A stretch of 6,107 nucleotides of DNA from the NCBI GenBank assembly GCA_030670375.1, contig DAOVBT010000135.1:1-6107 (forward strand), read 5' to 3'. The translations under genes and the position numbers were made by a program. Each line of letters starts with the position of its first letter. Position 1 is the first letter of the stretch. The notes under the pieces were generated by a model. That model saw only the letters and a list, made by a program, of their open reading frames with translations. It searched no databases and was not told where the DNA came from. Shown piece by piece: positions 1 to 4,870 of the stretch. The stretch is from Candidatus Aminicenantota bacterium. GTDB taxonomy: Bacteria; Acidobacteriota; Aminicenantia; Aminicenantales; Aminicenantaceae.

Positions 1-1020
1 GGAGCAATAATAATAACTTTAGTTGGGTATTTTCAGGTAGGAGGCTGGGAAGGATTATCCGCTTCAGTTGAGCCGGTTAAATTGACAGTTTTACGTTCAT
101 CGGGTGATGCATCAGGTCTGCCATGGTACGCAATACTGTTAGGTTATCCCGTAATCGGTTTGTGGTATTGGTGTGCGGATCAAACAATCGTCCAGAGAGT
201 ATTAGGCGCCAAAGATGAAAACCATGCGCGGGTTGGGCCCCTATTTGCGGGCTTTATTAAAATTTTACCGGTGTTCATTTTTGTCCTTCCGGGAACAATT
301 TGTTTGGCTCTTATTAATCAGGGGCAATTGCCGGCTTTGGAACATTCAAAGAATGTTTATGCTTTTATGATTACCAATCTACTTCCGACCGGACTTACCG
401 GTATTATGGCTGCAGCGCTCCTCGCGGCATTAATGAGCACAGTATCAGGCGCGTTAAATTCGATAGCGACTCTTTTCAGTTATGATCTTTTTAAAAGATG
501 GAAACCCGACACGCCTGACCACAAACTGGTTATTATTGGGCGAATCGTAACGTTTGTTGCCATGGTTCTGGCAATATTCTGGTCGCCGTTAATAGCTCAT
601 TTCAGCAGTATTTTCCAGGGTATTGTAGCGGTTATTAGTTACATTGCTCCGCCAATTACAGCGGTATTTGTATGGGGTGTATTCTGGAAAAAAGCTTCTG
701 CGCGCGCTTCAATTACGACGTTAATAACCGGAACCGTACTAGGATTTATTGTTTTCTTTCTTGACTGGTTTAAAGAATCAACAGGCTGGAATGTCCCTCC
801 GATGATGATGACTTTTTATCTTTTTGTTATCTGCTCAATTATTTTAATCGTGGTTTCCTATTTCTATCCTCATCAGCATACAGCAGAAAGTGAAAAACTG
901 GTTTGGAAAAATCCTGGAGATTCCTTACGTGATAAGGGCTGGAAAGGGATCGGCAATTATAAATTCTTATCAGCTTTATTATTTCTAACCATGGTTGTTT
1001 TGTATGCAATATTTGGATAA
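1..1020 (+). CDS. Sodium/solute symporter (SSS family, SGLT-like), C-terminal part
   Basis: This is an inner-membrane transporter of the sodium:solute symporter family, importing a solute (probably a sugar) with Na+. The frame is open from base 1, so the start lies outside the window; a TTG at 82 is internal and not a credible start. About 339 residues are visible, roughly the C-terminal 60% of a typical 500-600 residue member. The strongest signature is WYWCADQTIVQR at about 163-198, which closely matches the WYWC-DQ-IVQR motif of animal SGLT sugar transporters. It is followed by about seven further hydrophobic segments. The segment around 415-490 (ALMSTVSGALNS, then SYDLFKR) matches the family helix whose Ser/Thr pair (here near 436-441) helps form the Na2 sodium site. 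The gene ends in TAA at 1018-1020. A hexosaminidase remnant follows on the same strand, which hints at an amino-sugar substrate, but the substrate cannot be read from this part. The family call is secure; the substrate is inferred. Confidence 0.93.
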   Translation, partial: GAIIITLVGYFQVGGWEGLSASVEPVKLTVLRSSGDASGLPWYAILLGYPVIGLWYWCADQTIVQRVLGAKDENHARVGPLFAGFIKILPVFIFVLPGTICLALINQGQLPALEHSKNVYAFMITNLLPTGLTGIMAAALLAALMSTVSGALNSIATLFSYDLFKRWKPDTPDHKLVIIGRIVTFVAMVLAIFWSPLIAHFSSIFQGIVAVISYIAPPITAVFVWGVFWKKASARASITTLITGTVLGFIVFFLDWFKESTGWNVPPMMMTFYLFVICSIILIVVSYFYPHQHTAESEKLVWKNPGDSLRDKGWKGIGNYKFLSALLFLTMVVLYAIFG

Positions 1021-1119
1021 TCTTTTGAACTTTTAAAACAGTAAGCAAAGTAGTTAAATCAGATTACACGTCCGTTAATTCTCTGTGCAAACGTGATCTT
1101 GTCGGCGAGCTTGCAGAGC

Positions 1120-1299
1120 TATGAATCTATCGAATTAAAATACAATCCTTCACCAAAATATTCCGGCCAGGGAACGTAAACTCTTGAAGACGGCATCCGG
1201 GGCGATTTCGCTTTCGATACCGGCAGGTGGCTTGGCTTTGAGAGTGATGATTTTGAAGCTGTAGTTGATCTGGGAGAAGCCAAAAACCTACGGAAATGA
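1120..1299 (+). pseudogene. Remnant of beta-N-acetylhexosaminidase (GH20-type) C-terminal region
   Basis: Read in the frame of 1138-1140, the + strand gives KYNPSPKYSGQGT, a TAA stop at 1177-1179, then TLEDGIRGDFAF, DTGRWLGFESDDFEAVVDLGE, ending at TGA 1297-1299. This resembles the segment after the catalytic barrel in many bacterial GH20 beta-hexosaminidases, where a PKY-GGG region is followed by L-DGIRG, GRWQGFEG-D and VDLG at the start of a discoidin-like domain. The in-frame stop, the loss of everything upstream and the abrupt end after DLGE show it is a non-functional fragment. Similarity is lost around 1285-1299, where sequence resembling mobile elements begins. It sits about 100 bases after the symporter on the same strand, fitting a former cluster for import and breakdown of GlcNAc-containing glycans. 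The upstream edge is approximate. The assignment is from memory of the family pattern. Confidence 0.6.
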
Positions 1300-1419
1300 G
1301 AGTACCACAGCTAAAAAAGCTGGGTCAATGGCCACAAAATCGCAACAATTCGCTAAAAACAGTCTCGTACTCTGCCTTACGATAGACTTTTCGGACCATC
1401 TCAGCCCATCCCCTTTACT

Positions 1420-1503
1420 CTCATCAAAAGAGAGCCGCTATTTGCCGACTCTCTCTGCCTCTCTCTTGGATGTAGCCCTGACCTTACTGTGGACATTGAA
1501 GCC
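1420..1503 (-). pseudogene. IS91/IS801-like transposase fragment (internal piece)
   Basis: The - strand reads GFNVHSKVRATSKREAERVG, then K, a TAG stop at 1440-1438, then RLSFDE in the same frame. This resembles the conserved internal region of Y2-type (IS91/IS801-like) transposases, where a GF-VH-KVR motif is followed by a GKYMIRP-like stretch and then RLSFDE. Here the tyrosine position is a stop and about nine residues between it and RLSFDE appear deleted. The catalytic tyrosine motifs and zinc-binding N-terminus are absent, so it is a dead fragment. Its 5' end meets an unrelated transposase fragment at 1496-1503. The family assignment is from memory and should be treated as moderate. Confidence 0.45.
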
Positions 1504-1606
1504 TCTTCTTGGCTTCTCTGCTGATGGTCCCTTGCCGGACAAGTGAATTGAGATAACTTGCCTTTGGTATGATCAGTCCATATTTGCTTGTAGGTCTTAT
1601 GCTCAT
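1496..1606 (-). pseudogene. N-terminal fragment of an IS481/IS3-like DDE transposase
   Basis: Starting at an ATG at 1606-1604, the - strand encodes about 37 residues including KYGLIIPKASYLNSLVRQG and TISREAKKRLQ, followed within four codons by a TAA. Integrase-type (rve) transposases often begin this way: a short basic N-terminus, then SREAKKRL-W and a helix-turn-helix that recognises the element's ends. Here the frame breaks exactly where WFDYY-like residues would be expected, and sequence resembling another transposase follows. The helix-turn-helix and the DDE catalytic domain are absent, so it cannot be active. An 8-base inverted repeat lies just upstream of the ATG. Confidence 0.42.
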
Positions 1607-1607
1607 T

Positions 1608-1649
1608 GTGACACAGATTCTATCATTGTTATCTAACTAAATGTGTCAC
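1608..1649. repeat. 8-base inverted repeat, possible transposon end
   Basis: GTGACACA at 1608-1615 is the exact reverse complement of TGTGTCAC at 1642-1649, with 26 AT-rich bases between. It lies directly upstream of the - strand transposase-like ATG at 1606, where an element's terminal repeat and promoter would be expected. It could instead be a regulatory palindrome or chance. No matching copy was found at the other side of the decay zone. Confidence 0.35.
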
Positions 1650-1691
1650 CAAGGTTGCTGAACTAGTACATGCCCGACTGGGCGGGTGGGT

Positions 1692-2063
1692 TTATTCGTG
1701 AGTGATCGATCCCTTTTCAGAGAGCGACCGATGAAGATAACCCGTTAAAACGAATCCATCTTCGTCTGGAGGAAGTGTTATCTTCAGCCAGTCGCCAATC
1801 TCCTCTTCCACTTCCAACAGCGCACCAAGAGGCAATTTTTTGATGATAACGGTGCCATTTTTTGGCTTGATACGGAGCACGGCATTCTGCTTTATCACCC
1901 TCACCTGATCGTATTCTGCTGAAGTGGCTTGGAGAGATTGGCCGAGTGTTTTATCCAGAAGGAAAATTTCCGGCTGTATGATAAGGGTCATCCCCAGCGT
2001 CCAGTTAACGAGTAAAAGCCCTAATAAAAGCCCCATGGTTATCTTTTTCCGTTTTGTTGGCAT
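1692..2063 (-). CDS. Small membrane-anchored SH3-domain protein
   Basis: This 123-residue protein has a basic N-terminus (PTKRKK), one hydrophobic segment at about residues 9-30 (GLLLGLLLVNWTLGMTLII) and a bacterial SH3-like domain at about 53-113. There is no clear signal-peptidase site, so I read it as anchored in the inner membrane with the SH3 domain in the periplasm. The domain shows the expected pattern: V-V, then VLRIKPKNGT, G at 80, DW at 91-92, and a closing GFVLTGYLHRS. This ending closely resembles the second SH3 domain of the upstream barrel protein (GIVLSGYIHQN), so the two are probably paralogous modules. The start is ATG with AAGGGAGA 5 bases upstream. It begins 27 bases after the barrel gene's stop, which indicates an operon. 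Bacterial SH3 domains often bind peptidoglycan or partner proteins; no specific function can be given. Confidence 0.85.
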   Translation of the reverse strand: MPTKRKKITMGLLLGLLLVNWTLGMTLIIQPEIFLLDKTLGQSLQATSAEYDQVRVIKQNAVLRIKPKNGTVIIKKLPLGALLEVEEEIGDWLKITLPPDEDGFVLTGYLHRSLSEKGSITHE

Positions 2064-2068
2064 TTGTG

Positions 2069-2076
2069 TCTCCCTT
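2069..2076 (-). promoter_or_regulatory. Shine-Dalgarno of the small SH3 gene
   Basis: AAGGGAGA on the - strand lies 5 bases before the ATG at 2063, inside the 27-base gap after the upstream gene. It supports this start and independent translation initiation within a shared transcript. Confidence 0.75.
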
Positions 2077-2090
2077 TTGTTTTGAACGCT

Positions 2091-3797
2091 TTATTTTTTC
2101 CTTGTCAGCGGATTGAGGAAAAGCTTTACGCTTATCCCCGCCTGGAGGGAATTGAGTTTCATGTTATCTATCGTCCCTGACGTCGTTTCTTGGCTAATCT
2201 GGTTGGCCAATGTCCGTTTTCCTGTCAGGTTGGCCGTGTAATACCGGACATCCACGTTTAAGGCGATGTTCTCAATCAGGAAAACGTCCAGGCCGGCACC
2301 GAAATGAAGTCCAAACGTGTGATCCACGCTTTCCTGAATGTTAAAACCCAGATTGTTCCAGGAATTGGCAATCTCCTCGTTCAGGCTGAATGTGTTCAGA
2401 TGGTAATCCCCTCCCGCCACGAGGTAGGGAACGAACCGATTTTTTATCGGGTAACGGCCCTGGACACTGAGCATAAGGGAAAGGCTGCTGAGCCGGCCAG
2501 AGCTTAATCCTCCGGCCGTGCCGACCACATCACTCTGGAAATAAGGCACCCTGAGTTCGATCGCGAGATGTTTCATCACGCCGAATCCGAAGGTTCCGCA
2601 AAAATTTATCCCTTTTCCGAAATGGGACTCAGAAGGCATGGTGTATCCAGCGCCACCTCCTACCCAGAAATATTCTCCTAAGCTCGTTTTTCGCAGAGTT
2701 GGGACTTCTTGCATGACCTCGGGTTCAGGTTCGAATTCCGTTTCTTCTTCGATGACCTCGGGTTTTGTCTCAGGAATATTTTCTGGTTCTGGTGGAGCGA
2801 TGGTTTCATAGATTTCATCGATAATGTTTTGGTGGATATAGCCGGAGAGCACAATTCCTTCTTTATTCGGAGCGAGATTTACACGATGCCAATTTCCAGT
2901 CTTAGCCATGTGTTTGAGCTCGACCCCGGATCGAACCTGGTGGATAATCGAACTCTGCGTTGTCGGCATCAGTCGGATATTCGCACGTGGGACCTTGACC
3001 GAAACCTTTGTCAAGACCTTGGGCAATTCCTCCACTTCTGTTTCCTGGGCCTGTTCAACCGTGGCCGCCTCATCTGCCAGGGCCTCTTCTTGTGCTAAGG
3101 GCGCTTGTCCTTCCTCTTCTGTTTCTTCTTTGACTGAATCCTGGGGTTCGTTTTCCTCGGCTTCTATTTCCTGCGATTCCGTCGTTTCCTGTTCCACAAT
3201 CTCGGTTATTTCTGGATTCTCTTCCTTTTGAGTCTCCGTTCCCTCGTTCAGAATTTCCGGTTCCTCTTCCGCATGTTCTTGCTGCACGACCTCTTCTGAA
3301 TTTTCCTCAAGTGCCTGTTCCTGTTGGGCCTGCTTTGCCTGTTTTTCTTTTTCCATCTCGTTCAGCAAATTTCTCAGTTCTTCCAACTCTTTTTTCGTAT
3401 CCCGTGTTTCCTTTTCTTCGGGATCGGAATTTTTTGCTTCTGAAAGTTGCTCAGCTGTTTCTTCTTGGCTTTCTGGCTCATCCGGAGGGGTTTCCTTTAT
3501 GATTTCAACCCTGTGGCTGTCGACAAAACCGGTTACTTGGGAACCTCTTTTTTTGGAATGATAGGAAATGTACAACCATTTGGTATTTTTCTTCCCCGAT
3601 GGGAACAGAGTCACGGTCGTTCCTCTGGGAATGGCATCGATAACAATACTGTGTTGACTGGCCTCGAGAAAAATTTCTGCCTCATCGGCGATGACTTGAG
3701 CTTTTTGGGCTTCTGTTGCCTCTTTTTCATTCAGGGCAGATAAAACAGAAGGAAACAAAAGAGCCCAAAAAGCTGCGATCAATAATACTTTTTTCAT
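2091..3797 (-). CDS. Outer-membrane beta-barrel protein with two periplasmic SH3 domains and acidic linker
   Basis: This 568-residue protein starts with a Sec signal peptide (KK, a hydrophobic core, PSVLSA; cleavage near 20-21). An SH3-like domain follows at about 32-98 (IPRGTTVTLFPSGKK, KWLYISY, GFVDS). Residues 102-258 are very rich in Glu and Gln, with a likely coiled coil near 134-165 (KKELEELRNLLNEMEKEKQ). A second SH3 domain spans about 264-326 (ANIRLMPTT, GNWHRVNLAPN, GIVLSGYIH), then a Pro/Glu linker to about 370. Residues 376-560 look like a small OmpA/OmpW-type beta barrel: alternating amphipathic strands, FWVGGGAGYTMP at the start, VPYLVAGGDYHLN and HFGAGLDVFLIENIALNVDVRYY near the end, closing at SVKLF. 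I infer an outer-membrane protein whose N-terminal arm spans the periplasm, perhaps contacting peptidoglycan or the small SH3 protein encoded next. The ATG is supported by AAGGAGAGG just upstream. The barrel could belong to PF13505 or OmpW; which is uncertain, and no specific role is recognised. Confidence 0.88.
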   Translation of the reverse strand: MKKVLLIAAFWALLFPSVLSALNEKEATEAQKAQVIADEAEIFLEASQHSIVIDAIPRGTTVTLFPSGKKNTKWLYISYHSKKRGSQVTGFVDSHRVEIIKETPPDEPESQEETAEQLSEAKNSDPEEKETRDTKKELEELRNLLNEMEKEKQAKQAQQEQALEENSEEVVQQEHAEEEPEILNEGTETQKEENPEITEIVEQETTESQEIEAEENEPQDSVKEETEEEGQAPLAQEEALADEAATVEQAQETEVEELPKVLTKVSVKVPRANIRLMPTTQSSIIHQVRSGVELKHMAKTGNWHRVNLAPNKEGIVLSGYIHQNIIDEIYETIAPPEPENIPETKPEVIEEETEFEPEPEVMQEVPTLRKTSLGEYFWVGGGAGYTMPSESHFGKGINFCGTFGFGVMKHLAIELRVPYFQSDVVGTAGGLSSGRLSSLSLMLSVQGRYPIKNRFVPYLVAGGDYHLNTFSLNEEIANSWNNLGFNIQESVDHTFGLHFGAGLDVFLIENIALNVDVRYYTANLTGKRTLANQISQETTSGTIDNMKLNSLQAGISVKLFLNPLTRKK

Positions 3798-3800
3798 GTC

Positions 3801-3809
3801 CCTCTCCTT
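3801..3809 (-). promoter_or_regulatory. Shine-Dalgarno of the barrel gene
   Basis: AAGGAGAGG on the - strand lies 3 bases (6 from its GGAG core) before the ATG at 3797. It is a strong site and fixes the start directly ahead of the signal peptide. Confidence 0.85.
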
Positions 3810-3828
3810 AATACATATAAGGTGTATT
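3810..3828. promoter_or_regulatory. Operator-like inverted repeat upstream of the barrel gene
   Basis: AATACA (3810-3815) and TGTATT (3823-3828) form a perfect 6-base inverted repeat around a 7-base spacer. It ends directly against the ribosome binding site and overlaps the best -10 candidate. This position suits a repressor site, or a weak hairpin that affects translation. No known regulator can be named, and a 6-base repeat in AT-rich DNA could be chance. Confidence 0.35.
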
Positions 3829-3849
3829 ATGTTTCTGCATTATGGTCAA
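3822..3849 (-). promoter_or_regulatory. Weak candidate promoter for the SH3/barrel operon
   Basis: On the - strand, TTGACC (3849-3844) fits a -35 box, and 16 bases later ATACAC (3827-3822) is a poor -10 box. It would start transcription near 3815 and leave a leader of about 17 bases containing the Shine-Dalgarno. The -10 match is weak, and other registers such as TAATAC at shorter spacing are possible, so this is tentative. Confidence 0.25.
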
Positions 3850-3852
3850 TCG

Positions 3853-3894
3853 CCCCATTGGGTGATAATGGGGGGTGATTTTTTCTCACCCCCC
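3853..3894. terminator. GC-rich hairpin with overlapping alternative stem, possible terminator
   Basis: GGGGGGTGA (3870-3878) pairs perfectly with TCACCCCCC (3886-3894) around a 7-base T-rich loop, and TTTT follows at 3896-3899 on the + strand. A second stem, CCCCATT (3853-3859) with AATGGGG (3867-3873), shares the G-run, so the two cannot form together. On the - strand the strong stem lies about 130 bases past the cyclase stop and just ahead of the putative promoter of the next operon. It could end cyclase transcription there, although it lacks a U-run in that direction. The rest of the 3798-4023 gap shows no recognisable gene. Confidence 0.4.
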
Positions 3895-4023
3895 CTTTTG
3901 TGTGAAAACCCGAAAGAAGTCCGCTCGGCAACAAGGTTCGTAGATCCGATGGTCTTTTAGGTTGATGTTTTGGCTGCTTTGATTGGTTTTGGGGAGGTTT
4001 AGGTGGCCGGAGTGTAAAAACCT

Positions 4024-4842
4024 CTATTGATTCAAATCGGGGAGGACGGCGAAGACGCGGGCAGGGGAGCCCGTCCCCTCCTTGATCAACATCGGGATAA
4101 CGTATAGGATTGCTCCTGAGGCTGGGAGTTGATCCAAGTTAGCGATATTTTCGAGGGCGAGTTTATCGGCAGCAAACAGAACTTGATGTACTTTGAAATC
4201 TTTGGATCTCCCATAATCTATGCTGGGCGTGTCGATGGCGATCCCCGTGATATTTCTGTTCGTTAGTAAAAATTTGACCGATTCCACCGAAAATCCCGGG
4301 AAATTAAGCTCCGGAAGGGCTGCTTCCCCGGTTTTATCGGTGCCAAGCACTTTTTTCTTATTCGGATAATATTTAGTGCCGATCCCTGTGTACATGATGA
4401 TCCAGGCCTTATCCGGGATTTTTCCGTTCTCCGCCTCCCAGGATGCAATATCTTCAACAGAAAGAGTGTAATCCCTGTTATTTGCGCATTTTTTTGTGAC
4501 ATCGAGCTTGACTGCCGGTCCTATCCATTCCTCCAGAGGGATTTGGTCAATGGTCCGTCCATTTTGGGAAAAGTGGATCGGCGCATCAGCATGTGTTCCG
4601 CCGTGTTCAGAAGCGCTGAATTCATTCGAGGCATACCACCATCCCCCCTCTGAAACTTCCCAAGATACCTTTTCGAGGTGAAAAGATTTGGCAGTGGGCC
4701 AATAAATAGTATTTTCGTCATAGGGATAAGTCATATCCAGCAGCCTTCTGTTATTTTCTTGAGAGTTGAGGAATGTTGTGATCAATATGCAAGCCATTAG
4801 AATGACAAAGCAATTTTTAAAAGAGCCGATGTTTGATTTCAT
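4024..4842 (-). CDS. Exported cyclase-family protein (kynurenine formamidase-like metal hydrolase)
   Basis: This 272-residue protein belongs to the cyclase family (PF04199), metal-dependent hydrolases that include bacterial kynurenine formamidase (KynB), isatin hydrolase and polyketide cyclase-like members. The family motif H-GTH-D-P-HF is present as HGGTHADAPIHF at residues 80-91 (H80, H84, D86, H90), the usual metal-binding and catalytic cluster. The later GIAIDTPSIDYG (about 200-211), H219 and the ALENIANLDQLP segment (229-240) are also typical. Residues 1-28 form a signal peptide or anchor (hydrophobic FVILMACILITTFL), so it acts outside the cytoplasm, unlike classical KynB. LMAC at 15-18 is a poor lipobox and is probably not lipidated. 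The ATG has AGGAGG 8 bases upstream. The gene starts 28 bases after the TPR gene's stop, suggesting co-transcription. No tryptophan-pathway gene is nearby, so the kynurenine substrate is not supported. Family call is firm; substrate unknown. Confidence 0.92.
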   Translation of the reverse strand: MKSNIGSFKNCFVILMACILITTFLNSQENNRRLLDMTYPYDENTIYWPTAKSFHLEKVSWEVSEGGWWYASNEFSASEHGGTHADAPIHFSQNGRTIDQIPLEEWIGPAVKLDVTKKCANNRDYTLSVEDIASWEAENGKIPDKAWIIMYTGIGTKYYPNKKKVLGTDKTGEAALPELNFPGFSVESVKFLLTNRNITGIAIDTPSIDYGRSKDFKVHQVLFAADKLALENIANLDQLPASGAILYVIPMLIKEGTGSPARVFAVLPDLNQ

Positions 4843-4850
4843 CCAAAAAC

Positions 4851-4856
4851 CCTCCT
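4851..4856 (-). promoter_or_regulatory. Shine-Dalgarno of the cyclase gene
   Basis: AGGAGG on the - strand lies 8 bases before the ATG at 4842, within the short gap after the TPR gene. It is a perfect consensus and supports the start that includes the signal peptide. Confidence 0.85.
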
Positions 4857-4870
4857 GTAAAAAAATCCTC

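Larger units (their letters stand above)
1021..1691. other. Gene-free decay zone with pseudogene and transposase remnants
   Basis: This 671-base stretch separates the + strand symporter from the - strand genes and contains no intact gene. Open frames here are short and unlike proteins. What can be recognised is a hexosaminidase fragment on the + strand (about 1120-1299), two transposase fragments on the - strand (1420-1606) and an 8-base inverted repeat (1608-1649). Between 1325 and 1399 the - strand has a 24-codon open stretch starting MVRKVYRKAEYE and ending RFCGH that could be a third protein fragment, but I cannot assign it. A small hairpin, CAGCT/AGCTG around an A-rich loop, lies near 1307-1321. 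Next to the stop at 1692, GCCC-GACT-GGGC at 1672-1683 forms a 4-base stem without a T-run, so no convincing terminator was found for either flanking gene. Confidence 0.75.

Noticed and set aside
82..84. TTG at 82 as the start of the symporter
   Set aside because: The frame is open to base 1 with membrane-protein sequence, and the visible part begins mid-protein relative to SGLT-type transporters.
839..1048. A 69-codon - strand frame over the symporter's end
   Set aside because: It is antisense to a well supported coding frame and shows no protein-like signal or start context.
1265..1546. A 93-codon open frame on the + strand in the gene-free zone
   Set aside because: Its sequence is Leu/Ser-rich low quality, it has no good ribosome binding site, and it lies opposite frames that resemble transposase fragments and over the hexosaminidase remnant. 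It looks like an antisense shadow.
1672..1683. GCCC-GACT-GGGC hairpin after the small SH3 gene as a terminator
   Set aside because: The stem has only four pairs and is not followed by a T-run in the - strand direction.
2709..3231. Long open frames on the + strand opposite the barrel gene
   Set aside because: They arise from the Glu-rich tract of the - strand gene (GAA/GAG read in reverse gives Phe/Leu/Ser runs) and have no family features.
4024..4842. Calling the cyclase-family gene kynB
   Set aside because: The family motif alone does not give the substrate, the protein is exported, and no tryptophan or kynurenine genes are nearby.
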